The notes: generated by a model from the sequence alone, not told the origin. A DNA stretch of 64,000 bases from Arenibacter sp. P308M17 (GCF_003426735.1 NZ_QVON01000005.1:62001-126000); one strand, 5' to 3'; positions 28,001 through 37,579 are shown, counted from the first letter of the stretch. Numbers and translations: made by a program.

Positions 28001-28449
28001 GTGATGGTGTTATCCCGGATGGTGTATTTGCAGAGGGACAAATGGTTACTGCTCCCAATGGGACTACTGTAGATGTAGGGGGAATGACCTATCAAGAGGC
28101 TTTTGATGCAGGACATGTTGAACCTACCCATGCCAGTTATTATAACTATCGTGTAAACTCTTGGGGTGAAGGTGTAGTTAATGATGATTGGTTCGCTGAA
28201 GTGAAATACATAGCCCTAAGAAATATCTCAATGGGCTATAATCTACCAAAAATGGCCGCAAGTAAAATGGGGGCAAGAAATGTGTATTTAGGTATTAATG
28301 CCAGGAATGTTGCTTATTTATATAACTCATTGCCAAACGACATTAATCCTGAGAGTTTCAGGGGAACAACAAGTTCGGATTCCTTTCGTGAGCGCTCATT
28401 TAGTCCGTATATGGCAAGTTATACCTTCTCAATTGCTATTGACTTTTAA
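25057..28449 (+). CDS. SusC/RagA-type TonB-dependent receptor
   Basis: A 1130-residue outer-membrane receptor. Signal peptide ends near residue 23 (LTAQ). A carboxypeptidase-D-regulatory-like domain spans about 24-98 (TVSGTVSDNMGTPLPGVNVV), followed by the TonB-box-like EVVVTALG (104-111), the plug with QIRGVSTLNSSNNQPIFVIDG and LKGAAATALYGSRGINGVVLITT, and the 22-stranded barrel ending in the aromatic YTFSIAIDF. It imports oligosaccharides together with the SusD partner 18 bp downstream. Position right after GH92/DUF4838/GH29 suggests the same glycan. No STN domain, so not a FecI/FecR-type transducer. Confidence 0.96.
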   Translation: MIKKFHYYLMLSAFLCIQGLTAQNKTVSGTVSDNMGTPLPGVNVVEKGTTNGTSTDFDGNYSIEVSNNATLVFSSLGFTTKEMAVSGQSTINMSLEEDSEQLGEVVVTALGIKRETKAIGYAMTEVQGEELARINVVNPVQSLQGKSPGVSIGSSDGGLFGNSKIQIRGVSTLNSSNNQPIFVIDGVILENATSGASADWNASSNDYGNILKNLNPDDYKSVSILKGAAATALYGSRGINGVVLITTKDGSGTKGIGVSVRQSVGFDIVYRGPALQNEYGPGTLAGYVGYGNQDNEGNYYNWDTQQFYYNVDGVPTLRNHAGGGLSYGPKFDGRPIEDYDGTMTTYSPQKNNMLDAYSTGVNTNTSVALSGGNEKGNFYLSDSYNERTGTLPNNSFKRNSLMFRGSYNLAPWLRASASVSFTDSNSHNPRNDISQGFFDGTFERTYNTEKYMQNQYWQASHGGVPNANFGDDYTDVPNRGLWFAYENNNNYNKETVVRPIVTLAADVTDWLTITAEGNMNHYTTEYENKELGSGYANEGGYYELRHNKDVSKTGKLTFNFKKDLTQDLLGNLLLGGEIWNQKKSFTRGWTDGGLIVPGRFYLGNSLRTQRGEGGVSDTKQLNSLYFLANLSYKDQLFLDITGRNDWSSALVYTDGTGNNSYFYPSVSGSWVFSEATGTSNWFTFGKLRASWAQVGSDTSPYTINKGYGQGSIDNGGNFIYTNTVNTTLVDRAIKPERKDSYEIGADVRFFGNRLGIDVAYYDETISEQIGNVPLPAESGYNSLLTNIGTLTNSGLELTVTGTPIRSNGFSWNTTFNYWNNTTMIDEVHPDFGEYKNLGGDITYGNFRVGSVAFEGGEYGILYSDSAPKKFESSDPNHPNNGKNQLIWVDSRRGAYFQRSGEPEEIGKVQPDFEGSWNNDFNIGNFNLSILLDARFGGHMASYSSRYGTAYGYTESSLYGRDPEHGGVTWTSGYDDVQGTQFSDGVIPDGVFAEGQMVTAPNGTTVDVGGMTYQEAFDAGHVEPTHASYYNYRVNSWGEGVVNDDWFAEVKYIALRNISMGYNLPKMAASKMGARNVYLGINARNVAYLYNSLPNDINPESFRGTTSSDSFRERSFSPYMASYTFSIAIDF

Positions 28450-28467
28450 TAATAAATAATTATAAAG

Positions 28468-30333
28468 ATGAAAGAAACATATAAAATAATTCTAATTCTC
28501 TTGGCCGTCTTTATCGTAGGATGCGATAAGGAAGACTTTGCCGAGTTGAACAGTGATCCATCGATACTTGCCGAACCAGATCTCAGATACTCCACAGCCA
28601 AGGTAATCAATGATATGTACACCAATGATTATACCCTATGGTTTTATACTAATTTTGATTATGTGTACCCATGGAGCCAGATAACTGGTGCCAATGTTGA
28701 ATTTGCTGCAGGTAATCCAGAAACCTTTGTGGAAATGGGTGCCCAAGGCGGTGCTCAGAATGTATACGGTATTATTCCAAATGCTAAGGATATCAGGGCA
28801 AAAATCGAAGCCTTGCCGGAAAATGAAAAGGCAGCTATGCGTGGGATCGTAGGTGTAACCTATGCTGCTCAGGTCGCAACCGCTTTGACTCAGACCGATT
28901 TTACTGGATCTATGATTTATACCGAAGCAGGTTTGGCGCCTTATACCAATCCGCCCTTAATTACCCCGGTATACGATCAACAGGAATTATTGTTCGACAC
29001 TTGGTTGGCTGAATTGGATCAGGCCATTGTAGATTTAAGTGCTGCTGATCAATTTAGTCTGGGTACACAAGATATCATTTATGAAGGCGATTATGGTAAA
29101 TGGGCCAAATTTTGTAATCTTTTAAAATTGAGAATTGCCGCAAGGTTGGTCAATGCCAATCGAAGCAAGGCTTTGGGAATAGCGGAAGAAGTGGTAAATT
29201 CCTCTGCGGGTTATATGAACGCTTTGGATGAAGACTTTATATATACCAGAGGGATTGAATATCGGGGTACCGGTAATGGAAATCAACCAGGGACAGGTGG
29301 TATCAATCTTGTGGATTTCCTTAGGGATAATAAGGACCCTAGGGTACGCTTTCTTTTTGATAAAAATGATTTTAATGCTGAGGTGGTTCAAGCGTTTATA
29401 GATGCTGGAAGGCCTTTGCCAAGTTATGTGGAACAATATGTTGTTTTGGATGGCAGCGGGAATTTTGAAAGCTGGTCAGGTCCGGGCGAACCATGGGTAA
29501 GGTACCATGGAGCTCCACTTTCTCCGGATAAACAACAGGATGGTGCTTATGACGATTATTTTCAACAGGCATCGCAAAATAGGATTACTTTGGATGGTGT
29601 TGATAAAGCTTACTATTCAACTTCCCATTTTGCTGAAAAAACTACTAGGACAGGTATAGATTACACTTATCCTACAAGGCCTGGGGGTCGTTTAATTCAA
29701 AAAATCGGCAACCATCCCCCATTGGAGGTAATTCTTGGCTCATCTGCGGAGACTAATCTTTACTTGGCCGAATTTAAACTTTTAGGAGCTAATATATCAG
29801 GTTCTGCACAGGCATATTTTAATCAAGGGGTGGAACTATCAATTAGAAGAATGGATATTTTGGCCAAGAATTCAGAAACCTATTATTATGAGAGCGATCC
29901 TGTGTATATGGATGAAACTATGGCTGAGATGGCTTCTACTAAGTTGAAGGACGGTGAAATTGCGGATTTGTTGGCATTGCCAGATTATGATTTGTCTACT
30001 GATGGACTCGAAAAAGTTTATATTCAACAGTATATCAATTTTGCTATAACTCCACATGATACCTATTCTACGGTAAGACGTTCCGGTATTCCTAGGTTGG
30101 GAAGTTCAATTTTACCATGGGAACCTATTTTGGCAGCAGGAACTCCGTTGACAATCCCAAGACGATTTGAGATTGGATCTCCAACCGAGGATAATGTTAA
30201 TTTTGAAAATGCAAAAAAGTCAGTTGAGGAACAAGGGTTTACTACAGGTACCAATGATCCAAATATTTTGAATACACAAAGAATTTGGTTTGATATTAGT
30301 AATCCGAATTACGGAGAAGGACCAAAAAATTAA
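28468..30333 (+). CDS. SusD/RagB-type surface glycan-binding lipoprotein
   Basis: A 621-residue outer-membrane lipoprotein (lipobox IVGC, Cys19) of the SusD-like_2 type, marked by DFAELNSDPSILAEPDL at the N-terminus and WAKFCNLLKLRIAARLVNAN, the TPR-like helix common to SusD proteins. SusD caps the SusC barrel and binds the glycan. It ends WFDISNPNYGEGPKN. A strong terminator follows, closing the operon. Ligand specificity cannot be read from sequence. Confidence 0.93.
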   Translation: MKETYKIILILLAVFIVGCDKEDFAELNSDPSILAEPDLRYSTAKVINDMYTNDYTLWFYTNFDYVYPWSQITGANVEFAAGNPETFVEMGAQGGAQNVYGIIPNAKDIRAKIEALPENEKAAMRGIVGVTYAAQVATALTQTDFTGSMIYTEAGLAPYTNPPLITPVYDQQELLFDTWLAELDQAIVDLSAADQFSLGTQDIIYEGDYGKWAKFCNLLKLRIAARLVNANRSKALGIAEEVVNSSAGYMNALDEDFIYTRGIEYRGTGNGNQPGTGGINLVDFLRDNKDPRVRFLFDKNDFNAEVVQAFIDAGRPLPSYVEQYVVLDGSGNFESWSGPGEPWVRYHGAPLSPDKQQDGAYDDYFQQASQNRITLDGVDKAYYSTSHFAEKTTRTGIDYTYPTRPGGRLIQKIGNHPPLEVILGSSAETNLYLAEFKLLGANISGSAQAYFNQGVELSIRRMDILAKNSETYYYESDPVYMDETMAEMASTKLKDGEIADLLALPDYDLSTDGLEKVYIQQYINFAITPHDTYSTVRRSGIPRLGSSILPWEPILAAGTPLTIPRRFEIGSPTEDNVNFENAKKSVEEQGFTTGTNDPNILNTQRIWFDISNPNYGEGPKN

Positions 30334-30356
30334 GTAGTTTAGTAATTAATTTTTAT

Positions 30357-30389
30357 AAGGGCTGTCCTGTTTGGGACAGCCCTTTTTTT
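30357..30389 (+). terminator. Rho-independent terminator after SusC/SusD operon
   Basis: A perfect 11-bp stem (AAGGGCTGTCC at 30357-30367, GGACAGCCCTT at 30374-30384) closes the loop TGTTTG and runs into a T tract to 30389, 24 bp after the SusD stop codon. Confidence 0.95.
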
Positions 30390-30965
30390 ATAGTTATTTT
30401 AGTTTTTAATGTTTTTATTTTGGATAATAGGGGCGAAACTATTTTGTGACAAGCTATTTATACTTCTTATAGAATAGTGGAAGATAGTTATTGTTTAGCT
30501 TTCAATTTAGTTTAAATTACTCCATTATCAAATAGTCATGGTGTCCTCTTTGAATCACAATGATTTTTCTTTTTCTGAATAATACATCAAATGTTTTGAT
30601 CTAAAGATTCTCCAATCCATAAATACTATTGCTTTTTTGATAATTCTGAGTGAAGTAAATTATAATCCCAAAAGTTTACGGTAAGGCGAAACCTGTGCCG
30701 TACTTGGTAGAGGGACTGTAATACTTTCTTGTAGCCATTTTGACGGTCGAAAGACTAGTGTCTTGTCAATGCTACTGGGTCGTTTAAGTTCCCATTGTTT
30801 TATATCTGGGCAAGACAAAAAAATGTTGCATTGCCGTAGTAGCTACGGAACTGTTTTTGGCAAAGGCCGAGTGAAAAGGAACAAGGCTTGGGATGGCTAA
30901 AGTGGGGTTGGAAGGATACTAGCACCAGTAATTTTTTCATTCGATCAATCCTAAAATATGGATAT
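30390..30965. other. Gene-free gap between the two SusC/SusD loci
   Basis: No gene is visible. It holds the second copy of the GGTAAGGCGAAACCTGTGCC piece (30680-30700; first copy 24705-24726) and a small perfect hairpin CCGTAG-TAG-CTACGG at 30832-30846. The rest is AT-rich without recognisable signal. Confidence 0.6.
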
Positions 30966-30994
30966 AAAAAGAGGAGGGTATTTGCCCTCCTCTT
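30966..30994 (-). terminator. Rho-independent terminator of the minus-strand SusC/SusD operon
   Basis: Ten-base-pair stem AAGAGGAGGG (30969-30978) and CCCTCCTCTT (30985-30994) with loop TATTTG. On the minus strand the stem is followed by the complement of the A tract at 30966-30970, giving the U-rich tail. It lies 45 bp beyond the SusD stop. Confidence 0.9.
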
Positions 30995-31038
30995 CCAATT
31001 TATAAATATTCTGTAGCCTAAATGATAATATTAAAGGC

Positions 31039-32637
31039 TTATTGCTGCATCCAGTTCTTCGTTGTTTCGGAATCATTGCCTCCACCTGTTGCTGCCTGCC
31101 AATTTATACGGTTCGTTTCCCGTTCGGAAGGGGGGTAGGGGAGCCTATTGAAATCGTTCACCAAACTTGTGGTCAAAGGTACATTTGGCGTAGCGTTTCC
31201 TGTCCTTCTTTGTAGGTTCCAAGCTTCAAATTGTTGGTGGAACAAGGCTATCCAGCTTTGTTTGTAGATTTGGTTAAGGGCAGTTTCTGGATCTGCACTG
31301 TAGGCCACATTGGGATCTGTCAGCATGGTAGTCCATTCCAGCTCCGTTGGTTCGGCGGTTGCAGGCTTATTTATATTCCAAATGGCGGAAGCATTGGCAT
31401 GTCCGTACCAAAATTTAACCGACGCAGTAATGCCTTCAAGGTAAAAACCTTCGGCCATGGCAGCATCTGCTGCAACTCCTGCCAATCCCCTATTATAGAT
31501 CTCCGCTTTTATAAAACTTATTTGTGAACCTGTAATAATAAATTGAGGAATAGTTCGGTCTTCCGTAAAATACACATTGAATGAGGCAAAATTGGATCTT
31601 AATGTATTCCAATCCCCGGTTATCCTACTTGGTTGGTTGGGATCCCCTGTAACGGAAGGAGTAGAAAGTGTGGGGTTTTGGGGATAAGGAACCCATTCGT
31701 CGGATTCATTGGGTTCAAAGAAAATTTTACATCTTAAATCATAAATTCCCGAACCGTCAACGGCATCTGTGCTGGACATTTCGCTCCACATGGTCGATCC
31801 CATGCGCATATAGGAATTACCCCTCCAAAAGTCCGATCTGTTGATCTCTAGGCCGGCAATGCTCGCTGGATCCAATGAAATATGTTCATCTGCTGTAAGC
31901 AGGGGTTTGCTAAGTGCATCTGTGATCACCGGTCCGGCAAATGCAGCATTTTTTTCTATCATGGTCATCGCATACCTTAGTCGCAGTGAATTGGCAAATG
32001 TTATCCAAAGTGGAATGTCATTGCCTAAAAGTGTGTCATATCCGCCTAAGGATACCTGGGAGGGATCTGATGATAGATTGTCCATAGCAGCGGATAGATC
32101 ATTGATGGCCGACTCCATAATACTTTGTTGGCTATCATAGACAGGCCTGAAATTTTCAGACCCCTCAAACCCCTTTCCAGCTTCGCTATAGGGCATATCA
32201 CCATATAACAAAGTTGTGGTAAGCGTTTTATAGGCCATCAGGATTTTTGTCATAGCGCTAATATTGGTCATATTGGCGGCATCAGGGTTTTCCGAAATGA
32301 GTTTTTCAATCTCACGGGAATTGGCCAAACTTGTATAATAAACTTTCCAAGGTTCTGTAGTGTTGTCATCCAAACGATAGCCTGATTCCGCAAACATAGC
32401 TGCACTTTGACTCCATTGATATAGCCAAGCAACCGGAATTCTATGGTGCTGGCCGGTTTTTAGGGTAGTTCTTACCAGGTCATTGAACAACCCGGGTACA
32501 GTCGCCTCATAAAGTTTGGTTTCATAATTATTGTTTATATCTCCAAAATCTTTGTCACAAGATGATAGGAACAAAAAACTGGCACATAGAAATACTATGT
32601 ACATATTTCTGTTTGTTTTATTTTTTTTAGTTTTCAT
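31039..32637 (-). CDS. SusD/RagB-type lipoprotein (second pair)
   Basis: A 532-residue lipoprotein (LFLSSCDKDFGDINNN, Cys27) of the SusD-like_2 class: DFGDINNNYETKLYEA at the N-terminus, VPGLFNDLVRTTLKTGQ, LRLRYAMTMIEKNAAFAG, and the ending QSWIALFHQQFEAWNLQRRTGNATP with NRLPYPPSERETNR, all typical of this class. It is 17 bp after the SusC gene on the same strand and ends at a terminator. Probably part of the locus with DUF1080 and the cupredoxin-dehydrogenase upstream; ligand unknown. Confidence 0.93.
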   Translation of the reverse strand: MKTKKNKTNRNMYIVFLCASFLFLSSCDKDFGDINNNYETKLYEATVPGLFNDLVRTTLKTGQHHRIPVAWLYQWSQSAAMFAESGYRLDDNTTEPWKVYYTSLANSREIEKLISENPDAANMTNISAMTKILMAYKTLTTTLLYGDMPYSEAGKGFEGSENFRPVYDSQQSIMESAINDLSAAMDNLSSDPSQVSLGGYDTLLGNDIPLWITFANSLRLRYAMTMIEKNAAFAGPVITDALSKPLLTADEHISLDPASIAGLEINRSDFWRGNSYMRMGSTMWSEMSSTDAVDGSGIYDLRCKIFFEPNESDEWVPYPQNPTLSTPSVTGDPNQPSRITGDWNTLRSNFASFNVYFTEDRTIPQFIITGSQISFIKAEIYNRGLAGVAADAAMAEGFYLEGITASVKFWYGHANASAIWNINKPATAEPTELEWTTMLTDPNVAYSADPETALNQIYKQSWIALFHQQFEAWNLQRRTGNATPNVPLTTSLVNDFNRLPYPPSERETNRINWQAATGGGNDSETTKNWMQQ

Positions 32638-32654
32638 AATTCGTTTTTTTTTAA

Positions 32655-35600
32655 TTAAAATCCAGCCTTAATAGAGAAACCAATTGTCCTCATACTTGGG
32701 AATGCAGACCATTGTAGCCCTTGTCCATTACCAGTTCCATTGATTGCTTCCGGGTTAAGCCGATCTGGTAGGCTGGAATATACATAGAACAAATTTCTCC
32801 CCATTACCGATAGGGTTAGGTTTTGGAATACATTGGATTTTTTTAAGACCTCTTTGGGAATAGCGTATGAAATGGAAAGTTCCCTAAGTTTAACCCATGA
32901 ATTTTCAAATACGGAAAGACTTCTTGGCCTGTTAAAATGTGACCATCCCGCATACGTAATACCATAGTAGTAGGCTGGGTGGATTACTCGATCGTTTGCT
33001 CGCCCATCGTCAACATTATAACCTTCCATAATCATACCTACGTTGTCCGTGGTGCCATCTGGATAGGTATATGGTAAACCACCACCGTTCCTGGCATCCG
33101 CTGTTTCTGGTGACAGACCGCTACCCATTGATACGGCATGATCTATGGAATAAATATCCCCACCATATTTAAAATCCATTAAAGCGGACATGCGGAAATT
33201 TTTATATCTAAATACATTGCCAAGGCCACCGGTTAATTTGGGGGCTGCATTGCCTATTTCCTGAACATCACTGGAAACAACATACTGCGTACCGATAACT
33301 TCACCACTGCCATCTTTGTTAAGGATATTTGTGACTTGTTTTCTTCCTTGGTCGTCCAACTCAAAATCGGTACCATAAATGGTTCCGTAGTTTTCACCTG
33401 GGGATGCCTTCATAAAGGCACCCAAACTTCCAAAAACCGTCGCAATTTGTTGTTCTTCAACACCTTCGGCCAATGATATAATTTTATTGGTATTTTTGGC
33501 CCCGTTTAGGCTAATGTCCCAAGAAAAATCCTGTGTTCTAAAAATATTGGCATTGACTATAAATTCAATACCTTTATTGCTCAGTGATCCCGAATTGAAC
33601 ACAACTCTTTCGGCTCCGGAAGACAAGGCTACGGCAGATGACATTATCTGGTTTTCGGACAAAATATCATAATAGGTAAAATCAAGGTTGATCTTATTGT
33701 TGAAAAAGCCCAAAGCCAACCCGATCTCTTTGGATTCTGAAGTCTGAAAGGTTAAATTGTTCGGAGGAATGCTGTTGGGCCTGGAAATTGTGGCCTGACC
33801 TCCAAATGAACTGGTATCAAATACGGCATCCAATAAATAGGGGGGTGCCGCATTGGCACTTTTCCCCCAAGCAGTCCTTAAGGACCCGTAAGTTAATACC
33901 TCCGAAAAATTACCCAAATCAAACGCGTCGGTAAATGAAAAAGCAGCATTCAACGAAGGATAGAATGTAGTATTATTATTTTTGGGCAATGTGGAGTTGG
34001 TATCCTGTCTTCCTGTTAGTTGCAAAAACAGATAATTATTATACGATAGATCCATAAGTCCAAAATAGGAATAGGATTGAATATCGTTTCTGGTTTCCGT
34101 GCTAAGATCGGCAGGACGGTTCGTGTCCGTGTAATTGGAAAGAGAATATATATTCGGCACTCTAAAGGGGCTGCTATTAACACCTTTGACTCCGGCAGAA
34201 TTGGTTTCATATTCATTGTAACCAATGGTTACACTGGCATTAAACCCATCCGTCAAGAAATTATCCTTGTGCAATGTCGCCATAACGTCCGTATTGAAGG
34301 TTTTGTCCTTGCTTATGGTTTTTTCAAAACGTCCACCATTTAAACCGTTTATATTGGTGGTGTTATGGGTTACTTCAAACCTAGTTCCGATTAAATCTGC
34401 AGAAGTTCGGACAAAGGCATTTAGCCAAGGAGTAATTTCGGCATTCAATTTTAAAGTAGAAATAAATTCATCCCTCCACAAACGGCTATTGTTTTCATAT
34501 ACATGCCAAAACAGATCTTTGCTATATTCGGCATGCGGGTAAGCACCTCCAAAATCAACCCTATATCCATCGTAATCATCCTCGCCAAAATAAAGACCTT
34601 TTTCTAACCCCCTATACTCTCTAGACATACCGTAGATGGTAAACTTGGACCATGAATTGTTATTTCCAATTTCAGGTGCATTTAATCTGGAACTTTGATT
34701 GTAATTGGCATTTATGTCCGCACTGAACACTTTTGAGATATTGATATGGGAACCTAGGGAATAACTTGTGCTCCGATGATTCGTATTCTCTACCACGGCA
34801 TCTCCCTTGGTGCTGTTCAAACCTATTCGAATGGTGCCCAGATCGCTTGCGGAAGAAAAGGATAGATTATGTGTGTTCTCCATACCTTGTCTATACATAT
34901 ACTCCCTGTTATTGGGTTGTGGGGAATACGGTCTTGTTTCACCGTCCCACCAAAGTGCGGGTGTGCCATCCAATCTTGGACCCCAAGAAGAACCTGCGCC
35001 AAACCAGCTAAAAAGATCCCAGGTATTAAAACCACCTGGAACCAATCCGTGGGAAGAGTTGATACCGGTAGACCCTCCATATGTTGGCCCGTACAACGAA
35101 GGCACGAAACTTTGACCATCTGCTGTTTTTGGCAGCTGAGGATTTGCCGTGAACAGAGCGGCCCTAAAACCACCTCCGAATTCGTTCTGGATATCTGTAA
35201 ATCTATAAACATCGGTAAAGTTACTTGTTAACCCATATTCTATACCCAAACCTTCTCTTTTGCTTCCTTTTTTTGATGTTATTAATATAACACCATTGGC
35301 TCCCCTAGCTCCATATAGGGCAGCGGCATTGGGTCCTTTTAAAATGGAAACATCTTCAACGGTACTCATGTCCAAATAGCTTAAATAGTTGCCCCAGTCC
35401 CTATAACTATCTTGATTGGTTCCTAAGTTTCCTTGCGCCAGTTCATTGTTGTCAACAATGGCACCATCTATTACAATAAGTGGCTGGTTATTGCCAAATA
35501 AACTGTTATTTCCTCTGATGACCACCCGAGATGAGGCATTGGATAAACCGTTTGAGGTGTTGATGTTTAAACCCGCAACCTTACCTTGAAGTCCTTGGGA

Positions 35601-36020
35601 AATATCTACCGGTGCGGCCAGAATAATGTCCGCAGCTTTAATTTCCTGTACCGCATAACCAATGGATTTTTTCTGACGTTTTATACCCAATGCAGTTAAT
35701 ACAACTTCTCCCAATTGTTCGGCATCTTCCGTCATAGCCACGTTGAGGGTGGACGGACTGCCAACTGTTATGGTTCTGCTTAAAAAACCAATAGAGGTGT
35801 AGACCAAAGTCGAAGTGTTGCCTGCCACCTCTATGGAATAGTTTCCATCAAAATCCGTAGAGGTTCCATTCTTGGTACCTTTTTCTACTACGTTAACCCC
35901 TGGAAGCGGTGTTCCAGAATCATCTGTCACCGTTCCGGAAACGGTTTTGTTTTGCGCCATTACCCCATTCAGGAAGAGTATTGCTGCAAACATAAATAAG
36001 TAATGATTTTTTTTGCCCAT
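32655..36020 (-). CDS. SusC/RagA-type TonB-dependent receptor (second pair)
   Basis: A 1121-residue receptor with signal peptide to about residue 23, carboxypeptidase-D-like domain 24-98, EVVLTALG TonB-box-like segment (105-112), plug with VVIRGNNSLFGNNQPLIVIDG and LKGPNAAALYGARGANGVILIT, and a barrel ending MRTIGFSIKAGF. Its first 65 residues are almost the same as those of the receptor at 25057 while the barrels differ strongly, which indicates a shared export and plug start with different substrates. It shares a 15-nt upstream element with that receptor. Confidence 0.96.
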   Translation of the reverse strand: MGKKNHYLFMFAAILFLNGVMAQNKTVSGTVTDDSGTPLPGVNVVEKGTKNGTSTDFDGNYSIEVAGNTSTLVYTSIGFLSRTITVGSPSTLNVAMTEDAEQLGEVVLTALGIKRQKKSIGYAVQEIKAADIILAAPVDISQGLQGKVAGLNINTSNGLSNASSRVVIRGNNSLFGNNQPLIVIDGAIVDNNELAQGNLGTNQDSYRDWGNYLSYLDMSTVEDVSILKGPNAAALYGARGANGVILITSKKGSKREGLGIEYGLTSNFTDVYRFTDIQNEFGGGFRAALFTANPQLPKTADGQSFVPSLYGPTYGGSTGINSSHGLVPGGFNTWDLFSWFGAGSSWGPRLDGTPALWWDGETRPYSPQPNNREYMYRQGMENTHNLSFSSASDLGTIRIGLNSTKGDAVVENTNHRSTSYSLGSHINISKVFSADINANYNQSSRLNAPEIGNNNSWSKFTIYGMSREYRGLEKGLYFGEDDYDGYRVDFGGAYPHAEYSKDLFWHVYENNSRLWRDEFISTLKLNAEITPWLNAFVRTSADLIGTRFEVTHNTTNINGLNGGRFEKTISKDKTFNTDVMATLHKDNFLTDGFNASVTIGYNEYETNSAGVKGVNSSPFRVPNIYSLSNYTDTNRPADLSTETRNDIQSYSYFGLMDLSYNNYLFLQLTGRQDTNSTLPKNNNTTFYPSLNAAFSFTDAFDLGNFSEVLTYGSLRTAWGKSANAAPPYLLDAVFDTSSFGGQATISRPNSIPPNNLTFQTSESKEIGLALGFFNNKINLDFTYYDILSENQIMSSAVALSSGAERVVFNSGSLSNKGIEFIVNANIFRTQDFSWDISLNGAKNTNKIISLAEGVEEQQIATVFGSLGAFMKASPGENYGTIYGTDFELDDQGRKQVTNILNKDGSGEVIGTQYVVSSDVQEIGNAAPKLTGGLGNVFRYKNFRMSALMDFKYGGDIYSIDHAVSMGSGLSPETADARNGGGLPYTYPDGTTDNVGMIMEGYNVDDGRANDRVIHPAYYYGITYAGWSHFNRPRSLSVFENSWVKLRELSISYAIPKEVLKKSNVFQNLTLSVMGRNLFYVYSSLPDRLNPEAINGTGNGQGLQWSAFPSMRTIGFSIKAGF

Positions 36021-36412
36021 ACTGATAGTTTTTTGGTTATTTAGTTAAAATTTTTTGAAATAATGATAATCTAATACATGAAGTTAAATGTATGTTAATT
36101 TTTTTCACAAAAAATTGAATTTATCATTAATTCGACCAATAACTATTTGTTGGGTATGGATGGCTTTAAAGTTGGAACTTACGTATAGAAAAATCGTATG
36201 AAGGAAGAAAAGCGCTTTCGTTTCTGCAATAATTTGATATTAATAATAACGGTTGGATATAAATTTCCGTGAATCAGGGAAAATATGTCTTCGCCCGGTT
36301 AACCGAGTTCTTTCCCTCAGGACTCTGCTTCGAGATTAGTCAGTTTGTGGACTTTTTTTCCAATAAACAATACAATAACACAATTTGGTCTCCCTACCAA
36401 GTTCAGATGAAA
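36021..36412. other. Gap upstream of the second SusC gene
   Basis: 392 bp without a gene. Bases 36021-36140 are AT-rich and should carry the minus-strand SusC promoter; 36126-36140 (minus) matches 24949-24963 at 14 of 15 positions. Bases 36141-36412 show no recognisable feature. The gap separates the SusC/SusD pair from the FG-GAP gene, so they are probably separate transcripts. Confidence 0.55.
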
Positions 36413-37579
36413 TTATTCCATTCTATTCTCAAATAGAAAAACCCCATTTTTGTTGGCAATTACAATATCCGGCCTATGGTCCTTGTTCATGTCCTCTACA
36501 ACAATATTGAGTCCGGCACCCGAGTCATGGTCTATAATGTGTTCCTGGGAATAGGGCGATTTTTCAGTAGTAAATTCTATGTAGAGAAGTATAGGGGCGT
36601 CACTATCACCGGCATCATTGCCGTTATGGGCCAAGTATCGCTTACCTGCAATCAATTCTTTTTTTCCATCGCCGTTTAGGTCGGCCATGATGGTTGCATG
36701 TGTTTGGGAAGTGGTGTTACTTATTATATGTGTATTAAAGTTTTTTGGGCCTACTTGTTCATGCCACCATATCCCTAAGGCGTGGGCCGATGCCGTAACC
36801 ACATCATTTTTACCATCATTGTTTACATCCAATACCTGCATATGGGAACAAGGTTCGCTTAAGCTTGTAGGGTGGAATTCCCAATTTCCTTCCGTCTTAT
36901 CAGCTTTGCCCTTAAACCAGCCTTCTGCAATTAGCACGTCTTCCAAGCCGTCATCATCAATATCCCCAATTCCAATTCCATGGGAAAACCGCTCTGTTCC
37001 CGGGACATTTTCGGCACTGATGGGGAAGCGCTTCCATTGAGTGTTGCCCGGATTCGTTGGAGCCTGTAGCCAGACAATCTGTTTTTTGTCCACATCCCCG
37101 CAAAGAATATCCAATCTACCATCCCCATCCATATCTACAAAACCGGGCGATTCATTGGAGATGCCCATTCCATTGGCAATGGTATGTTTTTTCCATACTT
37201 CGGATTTGTTCTTAGGGTTTTCAAACCAGAAACCCGGTTTTCCGGGATAATCAATGATCACTACATCATCCCATCTATCCAAATTTACGTCCATACCCAG
37301 GTTAAGGAAAGATTCGCAGTATTCCTTCCAGGGATCAAAGGTACGTGAGGGAGCCATCTCATGACGTTTCCAGGAGGGCGCTTCAAACCAATAGTAGCCG
37401 GCAACAATATCCATTAGGCCATCTTTATTGAGGTCTGCAACGGCTACGCCCTCAGAAATAAAATCCCTGGTAAGGATGGTTTTTTTGAATTCCAAAGGTG
37501 TTTCTTGTCCAAAGGATGCGAAAATGCAACAGAAATAAATAAGGGGCTTTATAATAGATTTTATCGTTTTCCTTTTCAT
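36413..37579 (-). CDS. FG-GAP/VCBS repeat protein, exported
   Basis: A 388-residue exported beta-propeller with signal peptide ending near SFGQE. Seven Ca2+-binding-like loops are visible: DLNKDGLMD, DVNLDRWDD, DMDGDGRLD, DIDDDGLED, DVNNDGKND, DLNGDGKKE, DMNKDHRPD, one per blade as expected for a seven-bladed FG-GAP propeller. No catalytic signature. It follows the cupredoxin-dehydrogenase gene by 61 bp, so a shared transcript is likely. Such proteins are frequent in PVC-like carbohydrate clusters and may bind glycan or act as scaffold. Confidence 0.88.
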   Translation of the reverse strand: MKRKTIKSIIKPLIYFCCIFASFGQETPLEFKKTILTRDFISEGVAVADLNKDGLMDIVAGYYWFEAPSWKRHEMAPSRTFDPWKEYCESFLNLGMDVNLDRWDDVVIIDYPGKPGFWFENPKNKSEVWKKHTIANGMGISNESPGFVDMDGDGRLDILCGDVDKKQIVWLQAPTNPGNTQWKRFPISAENVPGTERFSHGIGIGDIDDDGLEDVLIAEGWFKGKADKTEGNWEFHPTSLSEPCSHMQVLDVNNDGKNDVVTASAHALGIWWHEQVGPKNFNTHIISNTTSQTHATIMADLNGDGKKELIAGKRYLAHNGNDAGDSDAPILLYIEFTTEKSPYSQEHIIDHDSGAGLNIVVEDMNKDHRPDIVIANKNGVFLFENRME

